A stretch of DNA of 64,000 nucleotides from Pisaster brevispinus (taxonomy: Eukaryota > Echinodermata > Asteroidea > Forcipulatida > Asteriidae), in contig JAMKCF010000009.1 of NCBI GenBank assembly GCA_023634235.1, forward strand, positions 9,734,001 through 9,798,000, given 5' to 3'. The notes beneath the pieces were generated by a model. That model worked only from the letters and a program-made list of their open reading frames with translations. It ran no database searches and had not been told where the DNA came from. Positions 1 to 11,502 of this stretch are shown here, piece by piece. Each line of letters opens with the position of its first letter. The stretch's first letter is position 1. The position numbers and the translations under genes are program-made.

Positions 1-435
1 CCCATACCCCTAATCGTGAAAGGGTGATCCCAACTCCCATCCATCTGGACAAAGAAAATCACTTGAATGCTTTCACAAAGTTGCTGATTTGTTTTACACA
101 AAATGTTACTCTTTTGTTTTGGGATAGCTTCAAATCACTTTTGGAACCCATTCGGTATTGTAGTGATATTGCTCTTATACAGGGTTACATTAACACCGCG
201 CAAAGTGGGCGTGGTTGCTACATAATCCATCAATTTCCAAACATTTTAAACCTCTGTGGAAGTATCCACCACCAGCTTGCCCAACTTCCCCATGAGGCCA
301 CCCACATTGGGGTTCAGACTTTACATCCCGTTACGGCAAGATAGCGAGGCATCAGTGCGGGATACATTACGTCTGTGAATGGGCAGATGATATTATGATT
401 ATTAACTGAATCTTAATTGTTTTTCTAATTGTGGA
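1..435. other. No supported gene
   Basis: An AT-rich stretch at the left edge. One plus-strand frame is open for about 100 codons (24-344), but it has no splice support and unremarkable composition, so I do not call it a gene. It would be the 3' flank of the candidate exon that follows on the minus strand. No AATAAA is visible just past that exon's stop. Confidence 0.5.
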
Positions 436-804
436 TTAATACCCCGCTGAAGTGCTTGGTAGGGGTAGATCCGCTAGCCCTTTGCCTGTTGCATTGATAA
501 AACCCATCCCGATGTTAACATTGCCACATTGTTTAATCGAATCTACGCGTCTCATAGTTTCCTTTCGTGCGACTCTGGTGTAGAAACCCAAAGTCGACTC
601 GGCTGGTTTTGTTGTTGTTTCTCTTTTATGAAGAACCTCATTTATGAAGTCCATACTTTCCTGATTATTCTGATGGTTACCGCGTGTCGCTATAAATAGT
701 AACGCCGTCCCCGCAACCCGTGGAGCCCCGGCCAAGTCGGTTGCGTTTGTGGAGTCACAGATCGGAAATGAGTAGGCCGAACCCTGCGTGAAGTTTGAGC
801 ATTT
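436..804 (-). CDS. Candidate 3'-terminal coding exon, unknown protein
   Basis: On the minus strand a long pyrimidine tract ending in TTTTCCACAG gives a strong 3' splice site at 806-805. The frame then stays open for 122 residues to a TAA at 438-436. The peptide begins KCSNFTQGSAYSFPIC and ends LPLPSTSAGY. It is rich in Asn, Thr and Gly, has four Cys (at the start, near residue 16 and in the middle) and has an internal basic stretch (VARKETMRR). No transmembrane segment or familiar motif is visible. The same frame is open upstream to 1110, but that part is AT-rich and Phe/Lys-rich, like translated intron. I infer a last exon whose upstream exons lie to the right. I do not recognise the family. 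A chance open frame is possible. Confidence 0.33.
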   Translation of the reverse strand, partial: KCSNFTQGSAYSFPICDSTNATDLAGAPRVAGTALLFIATRGNHQNNQESMDFINEVLHKRETTTKPAESTLGFYTRVARKETMRRVDSIKQCGNVNIGMGFINATGKGLADLPLPSTSAGY

Positions 805-1124
805 CTGTGGAAAACGAAAGAGAGAATTTGACTTCCTGAATACGTGACAAGATCTACTGATTGCTAAACAAAATATGCAGAAAAAGGAAAATGTGATTTG
901 GTTCCTTGGTAATTTTTGTCCCACGGGAAAAAAAACCCAGTAACTTTTCATCTGAAAGAGTAAGAAGAAATTCAACCTTCTTCTTACATTTCTGTTCAAT
1001 CCTTTTTTTTTGAAACATGCAGTGTAAATGCCGTGTGTATTGCATGGTGTTTCCAAAAATATGACATGTAGTTTGAACAGTCGTATGTGGCCCTCTAATC
1101 CACAGTGCAAACCCTGCTCTTGTT

Positions 1125-1530
1125 ATGTCAGTTATGCAGCCAAATGTTCACGAACCACAAACATTTGTCAGCCATCATATCATTTATTTTCAAAGCATTC
1201 CCGATTACTCTTTCGACGAAACGATCTCGATCATCCGTGAAGTACATCCAGCCATCCCGTCACGGCTCCTTATGGAGCGCGCTCACGTACCGGTCAAGAC
1301 CGCTGGCGACGTCCGGGTGCACTGCGCTATCCTCTGCCGGGACACTCCGCCGTTGCACGGTAAACCCCAGCCTCATTAAAAAAGAAACTTTCCCACCAAA
1401 TCGTTTACAGAATGCAACAAAAACAATACGCCTGGCTGCTGTGCAGACAGAACTAGATCTTGGCGACTCGTCGGCATGGGTTCCGTTGGATGGATCTTTC
1501 AGCGCGGTGTCATTATTTGTCAGCGTTTAA
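1125..1530. other. GC-rich island, coding-like on both strands
   Basis: This island is clearly GC-richer than its surroundings, and several frames are open. On the minus strand, an 81-bp segment (1371-1291) lies between an acceptor-like TTTTTTAATGAG and a donor CCG|GTACGT. It encodes LGFTVQRRSVPAEDSAVH and eight more residues, in phase 2 at both ends. In the same minus frame a single TGA (about 1272) separates this from a further 42 open codons beginning RDGWMYFTDDRDRFVE. On the plus strand, frames are open for 84 and 141 codons. The minus phase would accept splicing from the candidate exon at 4243-4091. It does not fit the exon at 804-436 without another exon between. Strand and coding status are unresolved. 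Confidence 0.3.
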
Positions 1531-4090
1531 GAGTGCAAGATGTTCCTCGCAGCTCTCTTACGGCAAGATACGACACAAGATCATAGCCGAAATGTATACA
1601 CCAGAAAGTACAAGAAAGGTTGACAAATCTGGTTCCCTTGTTTTAACAGTACACTGACAATGTCAATCTGTAAACAGGCTGTTGACACTGACCCACCAAT
1701 CCCATCCAAAAGTTCAAATGAACGTATCGTACGGTACTCAGAACTGTATTTTAAAAGCTGACCGCAAGACCACTTTTAGAAATATTTGTTGTACTGGAAG
1801 GAAGCAATTTAATTAACTAAGATAAGCGGAGGTGAAAAGCCAACATTTTAGCAAAAATAGGCTCACTGATGCAATTTCTTTTAAAGCAACCAATGTTAAC
1901 CAGTGCTGGTGGTAAGTGAAACTTATTGTTTTCCCGGGGTAATGGGCCACATGTAAATGACGCACGTGTGAGCGTTATCAGGGAGTTGCAGAAGCCTGGT
2001 GAATTTGGATGAAGTTCCCGCCATATCCCCTGTAGTTTTACACGAGACAATTATGTCGTAGTACCAATAGTCTGCGGCACATCTTTGAACAATTCAGTGT
2101 GAACTTTTGTGCAGTTGCTGTCGAATATACATTCTGAACGTTGGTAAATGCATTTTCTAGGACCAGAGGTCTTTCACAACAAAGCTGTCAAATTGTCAAG
2201 AAGTATACCAAGTGGTTTTTTGACATTTAAAGAAGATTCTATCGTTCAGTTTATCCATACATTGTGACTCAATCTTCATAGTAAATCCCCACGGCTCAAC
2301 TTTGGAACAATTAAAATGTTGAGGCCAGGTCAGCCTTTCCACAATGTAAATTGTTAATCTTTTGAGCTTCAATTGAAATGTGACAGATGTGTGTAAAAGT
2401 GGCAGGGCAAATTGCTTGCATGTTTTCAGAGTTGACAAATCGTTTCTTCCTGCGATTATAGTGTTCATTTAGAAGAAATTCCAGTCCATTCTTCTATCAC
2501 ATCGGGGGAGGGCGTTTTGTGTCGAACACCACAAGCTGTGCAGGATCATAAACAAGCTAAACAACGCCAATCATGCCAATACAGGGAATTTCTAGCCCAT
2601 ACAATGGCCTGAAAAAGACTGAAGAATTACAAGATTCACCGACTTTAAGAGAGCAGCGCGACTTCCGAAACGGGCAGTAGAACTAATTACCCCGCTATCC
2701 TTTGCAAAGTTGAGCCCATTCAGGGATTAGAATTGTTCCTCAGAAACGGGTTTATCCGAGTGGAAAATCGTACAGTGCTTCAAATCCACTGATAATGCGC
2801 CTTAAATACTCAGCACCCGTCAAAACATGCGTTGCGAGTGATGTTCCAAGCGGACTTTTGCCTGAATAGCGCAATTTGGAAGAATTCAGAAAAAACAGCC
2901 GACAAAAGAAGTCCACTGGCTTGAATAAAATTGATTGCTCACTTTTCGATCAGACAAATACGGTACATGCGTGGTTGCATGCAGCTTTGTGGCTGATGCC
3001 AGTGCTATATCGGTATGCATGTTACTTCCACGCTAACAGTTGAATCATGTAACAAATCAAACCTTTTTTCAGCGAAATAATTGTCTGAAGATGACTAATT
3101 TTCTGGCCTCAAAACATTTCAATATAAAGTGCCAAGCCATTTGTTCTGTTTGTTGAGGGCCTCGTGATGGAAGTGGACCCAGACAGACAGTTTTTAACCC
3201 AGTGGTGTTAGACGTTCAGGGCCGTGATTGTTTTTGACCAAGACCCCATTCAATCATGACCCATTAAACATCAAAATGGAGCTCACAAATGAAAATCATA
3301 TAATTTGCCTGGTTTCTGTGGGAGCGGAAATCGACATTGGCAGTCGTGTCCTGTGCTTTTTGACGGTGGCTTCCCATGCGCACAGACTTTGAACGGAAGA
3401 ATCTGTCCGTGCTTCGGATTAAAGGCACTGATTGAGCGACTGCAAATAAATATCACTTTCCTCTACTACAATGAAATATAACTTAACTGTCCACCTCCGA
3501 CACATCTTGATACACTTATATCTAGCCATCAACTGCGACCTTTAAGAGGCATGGTGTTTAACTTTAAGATCATGAAACAGACTACTATAGTGCAAGACTT
3601 CGCTAATTGGTCTCACATTCATCGATGGAGCATCTTTTTATCAATTTTTACCGGAATTGAGATGACGTTCCTATGACTTCCGGCAAAGGTCATTTTGAAT
3701 AACCGGACTTGTACGAGAAGTTGTGTTCGGTTTTGAGCAAGATTTGTAGCTGATTGTGCATTAATTTCTTTCACGGAGGTAATTAGCTAGGGTTGTTTAT
3801 ATACACACAAAAACAATGGTTTATGCAAGTTGAGTGAAATTTTAAGTTAAGGTACTTTACAGGTAAAGTATGTATCTGCAATAAAACAAGAACTCTTCGT
3901 GTGTTGTGTTCTTTGATTTAGAAGTCTCCTTCTTATTGTAAGTCTCACAAAATTTGGCTGAATTTCAATCTTGTTGCATTGAAGAGCGTAAATCTTTTGT
4001 TTAAAAAAAAATGTTCTGCTTTGATTTCCCCCTTCTTTCCAAAGAAAAAAAGAAAGAGACAAAACAGCTTCAAGCTCGTTTGCGACCTAC
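1531..4090. other. Intergenic or intronic, no supported feature
   Basis: Mostly AT-rich single-copy-looking DNA. I found no repeat family shared with the rest of the window and no splice-bounded open frame. If the minus-strand candidate exons on both sides belong to one gene, this would be intron. Confidence 0.4.
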
Positions 4091-4243
4091 CGTCGAGATG
4101 GATCTACGATCGACAGTTCATCTTCCACGTCATGCATTTTTAATTGGACAAACTGTCGGAGGGAAGAACGTCCTTGGTACAAAATGACATCGCCCAAAGT
4201 TATTTCAGGTAAGTGCCGGTGGGTACACGCACCCTTACACCTT
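4091..4243 (-). CDS. Candidate internal coding exon, unknown protein
   Basis: On the minus strand, an acceptor (AATTTTTATAG, AG at 4245-4244) and a donor (CGACG|GTAGGT) bound 153 bp. The segment is open in one frame with phase 2 at both ends. It encodes 50 residues starting RCKGACTHRHLPEITLG. A later part, VQLKMHDVEDELSIVDPSR, is acidic and looks like genuine protein. No family is recognised. Against this, the plus strand carries a strong donor-like CAG|GTAAGT at 4208/4209 inside the same segment, preceded by a short open frame (TTG at about 4144). Either strand could therefore be the real one. The AG is preceded by a T-rich tract but by no long pyrimidine run. Confidence 0.3.
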
Positions 4244-7200
4244 CTATAAAAATTACACCATAAATGGTTTTGTGTAAGTGGGATTTTCTCCAAAGTGAGA
4301 TCACTTCTGGAAAAATTATGTCACAGGAATTGGGATATAAGATATAATCACGAAACTCCTTAGCCAGGTGGAAATTTTGGCAAGTGTAAGTGGCCGATGT
4401 GGATTCGAGATCCTCTACCCCCTTTTTCCTGTCTCTGTCTCACATGATTGGCAGCTGACGTCTCGAAAATTACACAAACAAGCGCGTGGATCACGTGTGC
4501 GCATGCGCCTGTCTATTGTGACCGCATGGTAGATTTACGGGTCAAAGGGCATGTGTCAAACTCTTCTAATAATTGCACTTTAAAGGGGTGGTACAACGAA
4601 GAGTAAACGAAAATGTGTTGGAGGTTTTTTGAGGTTTTTTGCCTTCCGACCCCCTCCCTTCTAAGGAAAAGACACTCTGTAACTTTATATTATGAGTTGC
4701 AAAATGACTGTTATTATTGCAAATAACAACAGAGGTATACGTGCTGTACATGTACAAATTCAAACCACAAATGCGGTAATGTTTGGCACTGAATAAAAAT
4801 TACTGGCTCTGTATAACTTTTGATCTTGCAGCTAAATTACGTCGTAAAAACTACCAACACCGGAAAGCTAAAGTTTCCATCTCAGATTCTCCAATAAGTA
4901 AAATTTTTATTATTGTGTAGTTTGTTTTGAAAACCGAGCAGGAGATTAACGCTTTGTTTAAACAAATTTCTTTGCTTATTTGTTAGGGAAATTAATACCA
5001 TTAAACGCTCATATATGAATATCATATGAACATCATACGAAATATGAACATCATCATCAAATGGCGACAATTGTTATTGGTTTGTTTGGTGACCAGCTTT
5101 GTAACTCATATAGGTTTAAGCTATTAAGACTTAGGCAATGATACTTGTTGTAATAATAATAGTTGGTATTTGGCCTGTTTCGCTCCTCACAGCGGAAGAA
5201 GGAAGGTACGATTTTCCATGGTGCTTCTAGTCCAATTCGATTCGTTACCATATTTCTTGTACAATACTCTCAGGGTTGGTCTCTACATGCTTTCCCCTCA
5301 TGCCTCGAGTTCTTGTGGTCGTCACTGGATGCCAGTGAGTAATTTTGTGTTTTAATATATTCACTATCTCACGGAAACCGAGGACAAAACAGAAAAGAGA
5401 AAACAAAAGGTCTCCATAGGGGAATTCTTAAGGCTAGGGTGCTCCACAAGGAATTGTGTGTACAAAGTATATGGGAGGAAGTACAAAAAGATGTCTCCAC
5501 AGAGATCTACAAGAATGTCTGTGTCCCTCGATGTGATGTTTGATGATTTGCATGTTGTGGATTAAGTAAATTTTACTAGTAAACTTGAGGGTACATCCAT
5601 ATGTAAAATCTCTTTTGGGAGGAGTATTGACTCTGAGAAGAACCGGTGGTATGGTCTTGACGTTTCTAGCAGTATACTCAGCTCGCATTCTGTAGTTATA
5701 TTGCAAACTAATGTGCCCAGTTCATCCATTCATTCTCTAGTTTGATTACCCCAATTGCATCGTGTTCACTTGTCATATATCCCTCAGTGCTCTTCATTGT
5801 GTCTCCTCCATATGGAACATAATTGATAACTTGTGAATTTCTCCAAGATTTTGATACAAAGTTTATTGAATCTCTGCATGCGCAGATGGCGATACACATT
5901 TCTTCTTTACAGACTAATGAATGTAAGTAGGGCATAAATGCATTGACTATTTGTTTTCTAATTAATAAAAGGCCATGTTTTAGCTGAAGACATAAAGACT
6001 AGTATTGTAAACAGTCTCAGATGATAATATGGCAAACAATCTCCATTCAACGGGAGTTCAAGCATTCACGTAAAGAGTACCGTAGTCTTGCCGGCGTTAT
6101 TCTGTACCCCATCTCGGAGAGTTTACGTCACCAAAATATCGAAAATGTCAGTGACGTCAAGAAAAGATACTGACATTTTAGAATGCCATATAGTCGCGAG
6201 CCATGAGAATAATTCTTCGTAACGAGTACCCAATGTGAAGACAAATTATCCCAGTCCCAGTCTAAACTACGGTCCCGACTGAAATGTTACTGTCATGTCG
6301 GCCGTGCTCGGAGAGCGCTCCACGGTCGCTCTGTGGCATCACGGTGCGGTCAAGATGCGTCTTAAGTGCGGACAGTTGTGTTGCCATGGCGAAACAGTGG
6401 GAAGCTCAGTGTGATCACAAATTGGACTTGGTGTCTAAAAATGACTGGAGTCGGAATCGTTTGTGGGCAAGCTGTGTGGGCTTCACATCTCCGAATTAAT
6501 TGGTTTCTTGAATCGTTACGATACTTGGAAAGGACAAATCTTGGAAAGTAGACAGAATTGCGACGAAGGTGCTTTGAAGACAAGACACAATGATGACTAA
6601 TTTACAAATATTACATGCGTTTATGTTCCCAGGTTTGCGCAATGAATTAGGGGCGATAAGTTCTTGCCAATATTTTGAACAACACAAAATGTTTTTTATT
6701 GTTTGGACTTTATTAAGAAATATTACAATAATTTGAAGAACCATTTGTCTTAAAGTGAATGCTTGCTGTTCCAAGCTGATATTTCCTTCTAGTTTTAATT
6801 CTTCTTAAACTTAAACGACTTATTGAATACATCAACCAAAAAAGACTGGTTCTCATCTTTGATAGCAACGTGGTTTGTACATGTTCTACTGAAGCACTTA
6901 TGTCAATCAATGCTGCCATTTGCAAATAAAGAAATAAAACCTGTTTTGAATTACACTGAAAGAAGCTGCAGTGGGGTGACACAGACATTGGCGAGAGGCT
7001 GTAGAAACTATAGGCCTAACTGGTGCTCTCCTAACTAGGTGAAATGTACGGGACAAAACAACCACACATTAGCAACAAAACATGTACATTATTGTGCAGA
7101 TGAACAGAGGGATATTTTTTTATATATGTCTATAATATGTGACAACACCCATGGGATCAATTTTAACACCCCATTTTTTGCAGTGTATGTACAATTCTGG

Positions 7201-7581
7201 ATCTATTTATTTTGATATTCTGACAATTTAGATGAAATGGAAAGGTTGCTGTCGGCATGCCTTCAGCCTGATGAGATCATCACACATTTATAACACTGAC
7301 TGTAACTTATATCAAGGACATTGGTCGGAGTGATTCAGCAAGTTCCATCACAAATGACCCTGTCACGATTAAAAGAGAACATGAACGCCAAATGCGCCTA
7401 TATCACCACAGCCTGGCCATAATTCACATATCAGCCACTCATTCATGCCTACATGACTCATGAAAAATAATCAAATTTATCATAAACAAAATAAAATATC
7501 TACAAACCAAGTTTTGCACCGTATAAAAGTTGTTGTAATGTCTCCGTGTGAAATGAGTATGACGTCATTTCGCTAGCTGAT
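4244..7581. other. No firmly supported gene; possible repeat remnant
   Basis: AT-rich DNA. On the minus strand around 5650-5700 the text AGAAACGTCAAGACC is followed by a GGTTCTTCTCAGAGT motif. This resembles the 3' ends of old non-LTR or Penelope-type elements, but no reverse transcriptase is visible. Two weak first-exon candidates inside the block (5274-5334 plus; 6262-6499 both strands) are given under findings. Confidence 0.35.
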
Positions 7582-7765
7582 GGGCCCACTTTTCGAGCTG
7601 CTTAAACACAAAAAGAAGTTTAGCAAAACCAAACTATGCCTAACAGAGTTGGGTTACCTGCAAAAATATCATGTCACGTGTGCAATCTGGGACTGGTATC
7701 CTGCTCATCTTTGCTGAGCAGATATTTTTTAAGCACTGCTTAAGCAGCTCTATGAAATTCGACCC
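7582..7765. mobile_element. Foldback MITE, family C
   Basis: The ends are inverted copies: GGGCCCACTTTTCGAGCTGC at the left and GCAGCTCTATGAAATTCGAC at the right. The right end is the complement of a GAATTTCATAGAGCTGC-type terminus. The interior shares CATGTCACGTGTGCAATCTG and GACTGGTATCCTGCTCA with the copy at 40431. A third copy lies at 59173. There is no coding capacity, so it must be mobilised by another element's transposase. Confidence 0.55.
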
Positions 7766-8649
7766 AGGTGTTTATGTACGGTCGTATACAGTTACGTTAC
7801 ATTTTGTTGCTTTGTACTTTGTGTCATGTTCCGTAAGTTGTTTTTTAGTTGGACAAAAGTTATGCATAGGGGGCCTATAGTAATGTTTCAGAAAACAATG
7901 AAGGAATAACTTCTGTTGTTACTTGTAGATTCTTGTTTAGTCAAGGAAAATCACATCTTTGTCTATCTGTCTTCCTATTGTTCAAGTTATGATACAACAT
8001 TTTCACCAAGAAGCCAATATTGGCATATAAAGTAAAACTCCTTTTCCAATCTTGCTTATTTCTGTTTCAAGAAAGGGTACCAAAGTTGGAACCTAAGCCC
8101 CTGCGTTTTTTAAGAAAATGTTTATACAATTTTATTCTCAAGGAAAGTTTGGCAAGCATCGTCTCATGGTGCAGAATCTAAACTAAGATTGTATAGCATT
8201 TCAACATGGATGCACCATATCCAGCAGTTTTATTTGTAATTTATCCTCAAGGTAAAGGCCTAACACCTCATTTCGTTTCGCATCGAAAATTGTGAGCTGC
8301 CGCATTTTGGGCACTCAATCAAACGTCGGTCTACTTATTAGCGAATTAACCAATGACGGAAGAAAAAGCAGACACATAAATCACGTTAAGGCTAAATGCA
8401 TTAATAGCAAAAGGGTAGGAGTCTACGATTTTGATATTCACGATCAAAAACTAAAACACTACACCGCACACGCCCCATCTCCTAGTCTCTTTACGTGCCG
8501 TCCCGTAGCCGAGCCCCAGTGTAATGATCGCGAGGTCATTTTATAACATGATGTTTGTGCGTAAACAAATTAAAAAGATGATTGTCTTACTTTTGTTATT
8601 TACCTCTCTATATGTTGTAGCAGTAACACTTTTGAGTCGCAAAAGACCG

Positions 8650-8790
8650 GTTAGCCTTCTCGAAACCACGGGTATGGTTTTCGGCTCTTGCTTCGGCACC
8701 GTTTGAAGTCCGGTGTCGAAAGTGTGCGTTTTCAAAATTAGTGACGGGGCCGGCCAAAGCCGGAAGCATTGGTTTCGAAAGCACCACTAT
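8650..8790. mobile_element. Small inverted-repeat element (MITE-like)
   Basis: TTCTCGAAACCACGG near 8658 and the complement of TTGGTTTCGAAAGC near 8770 face each other. The GC-rich interior has repeated CGGCTCTTGCTTCGGCACC-like and GCCGGCCAAAGCCGG motifs. This looks like a foldback element. Its edges are approximate and no target duplication was confirmed. Confidence 0.35.
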
Positions 8791-11125
8791 GTGTGCACAC
8801 ACTGTCTTGTGAAAAGTGCTGGTATCGGTCAGTACATGCTACACAGGGGCGGGGGAACAAGACCAATCTAAACTTGGGCCATAAGGAGGTTGTGTCTGAC
8901 CATTTTTAGAAATGCTGAGTAGAGAAGCAAGAAACCGAATGTATAAGAGTGAATGCGAACAACATCGCAGGGCGCCATCTTGCACTATTACTACTCCCAA
9001 TGACTACACTTAAATAACGCATGCCACTTGGCATGCTGTTGATTCGAAGGCAACTGTAGTATCATGTAGCCATTTGTCAACCTTCGAGATCAGTCTTGTA
9101 AAAACGGAACAATATTGAGGAATATGCGAAAATACAGCTCCACATTTGTGTTTGAGTAATCTAATATTTCGACAGCGCAGCGCATGCCTTATGTCACAGT
9201 CATCTTTAAAAGCTTTGAATTACAGGGCCGAGTGGATATATAAGCTTTGATTGGGTCTTTCCGTCATGGGGTCTGGATATTGTCACGATCTCTAGTCAGA
9301 TTAACCAAAGTGACTAAGCCCATGATGTGCGGGCATCAGAACGGCTTATCCGGGTCGTGGGACAGCTTGCTCACGCTGCTCCCCTCCCTCGGTCTCCCGG
9401 TGCACTGAGATACAGACCGATCTCACCGTCAGGACTTCATTTAGTGTTTAGTGTCCCCCTTTTCTTTTCTCTTCTATGGTCGGAAGTCACCTCTTGTGCT
9501 CAGGTACTCTGCGCTGGAACATTCAATGTTGGGGAATAATTAGAGGGTAGTCTAGACAAGAATGGGAAACGGCTGATGCTGTATCTAGGCCTACGCCATA
9601 ACTTGAGTTTATTGAACTGTGTTATAGATTCACTGACCCTGTTTATGGGTTATCGAGCATTTATAGGGGTCAATAAACACCAATGCTCTTATACGCAACA
9701 CTTTCCCGCCCAAATGATGTGACTGAGTTCAAATGATACAATTTCATTTGCAAAAAGAGATTAGTGTGATTAATGTGATTTAACAGGGAAGTCGCCCTTG
9801 TTTTGAAACACTGATATTAAAGGGGAATGCAACATTCCTCTTTCTTAAAGTGGAAAGATTTAGATATAGATTTTCTCAATTTTGATGGAAATTCCAGTCA
9901 ATTTAACATCGGACTCATTCATTTTAGTTGGAAAATGAATGCTTCGTCGCATTAGCACCCAACAGTCAAAAGGATTAATTACATTTATACAGCTTAGTAC
10001 TCACTAGTCAAATAAGGTCATTCAAATTCATAAGGCCGCAATCATTCAACTTCGTATAAGGACAGCCGCAAGAGGCAACAATTTCATCAAGTGTTAATGG
10101 GTATAGAAATTCATTGGTGAAATTCATTGGTGAAAAATTCATTGTGAAAAATGTAGTCTTGAATGCTTTAAAATTGATAAGGACTGACTAAAAAAACCTG
10201 AATGAATGAGAAGAATGAAACATGTGCGCATGACAACGAAATCGAATACCATTAAAGTAGCTAAAACAAAAAACCCCGGTTGAATGTGTTTGAATGAAAT
10301 TGAATTAATTCTTGCTGAAACTGCCGGAAAACCAATAACCTATACTGTGCAAACTCATGGCTTATTAGCATTTTTTCTAAGTTAAGTGTAAATAGAATAA
10401 TCCTATACCTAATGAAGAATTTCTTTTATCTTGGGCCTTAAGAACGTGTAGTATTGGCATGACCAAATCCTGCCGACCCCAAAATGCAGCCGACCCTAAT
10501 TTGTTTTAAATTAATTTCAGATTAATTCGATTGCTGCGCATGCCCATGTCGGCAAAAGTAAGCTAGGATTAGAGCTAGGCTCTACCAAACAAGGCTAGCA
10601 AAATCAAATGTTAGAAACTTCCACGTGTATAAAATCATCGAATAAGTAACTGTCGGATTCGTGATGGGGGTTACGTTCTACTGACCGTGGCAAACGCTGT
10701 CAAGTTTTTGATTGGTTACTAAGTTAGGATGGATTGGGAACAACAGTGGATCTTATGAGTTAAACAGCACTGCTGCAGATCCTTCACTTTGGTTCAGGGT
10801 CAGCGATGCAAAGTCCCTTCAAAATAGTTTTTGCGAAATTTATACTTCATCACAAATTCCTCTTTATTATTACACGATCCTATTTCAAAAGGAAATATGC
10901 TATTATGGCTAATTTACCATGGATGAATTCATTCAAAATTTTAATACAAATTTAAAGGAGGCCACTTCCGCTAAACTGCTTCAGGACAATTTCCAAATTG
11001 AAAGGTTTAATTTGGAAAGAAAACATCAATCCTAAATCCGGAAGTTTACCCCCAAAATGGAACATTCAAACTTTTTGGAAATGTCACACGATAGGCCTAC
11101 GTAAATTAAGAATGCAAGTTGAGTT
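8791..11125. other. No supported gene
   Basis: A GC-richer patch at 9320-9420 has an open plus-strand frame of about 70 codons without convincing splice sites. A short direct duplication (GAAATTCATTGGTGA) occurs at about 10107-10135. The rest is AT-rich DNA in which I see nothing else. Confidence 0.4.
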
Positions 11126-11502
11126 TTAAAAGCAGTGTATACTTTTGGTAATTGTCAAAGACCAGTATCCCCACTTGGTGTACCCCAACATTATGCATAA
11201 ACCTGTGAAAAATTGGGCGCAATTGGTCATCGAAGTTGCAAGAAAATAATGAAAGGAAAAAACCTTGTTGCATATTATGTGCTTTTAGATGCCTGAGAAA
11301 GGCTTCATGCCCGAAACTTTTCTCAGATTCAAAATGTTGGGTGAAAAAATACCTCTCTCTCTCAAACTACATTACTTCAACTCCAAGGGGGTCGTTTCTA
11401 GCAATGTATTATAACATCAACAGCTCTCCAGTGCTCTTTACAAAGCAAGTTGTTATGGTCATAAATTTTTGGAGTAACTACCAAAGATATACCCTGCCTT
11501 AA
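11126..11502. mobile_element. TTAA-flanked MITE, subfamily B
   Basis: The 377-bp element starts TTAAAAGCAGTGTATACTTT and ends AAGATATACCCTGCCTTAA. These are imperfect terminal inverted repeats with TTAA at both edges, the signature of piggyBac-type insertion. The interior (GATGCCTGAGAAAGGCTTCA, TTCAAAATGTTGGGTGAAAA, CATCAACAGCTC) is shared in reverse orientation with 31394-31766. It is also recognisably related to the larger family A copies in the right third of the window. It has no ORF. Confidence 0.7.

Noticed and set aside
436..1110. The full 224-codon minus-strand frame as one exon
   Set aside because: The upstream third is AT-rich and reads like intron (runs of Phe and Lys), with a strong acceptor at 805. 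Only 436-804 was kept as a candidate.
1105..1530. 141-codon plus-strand frame
   Set aside because: Ser/Arg/Leu/Thr-rich like an antisense frame, and no splice support. Kept only as part of the ambiguous island.
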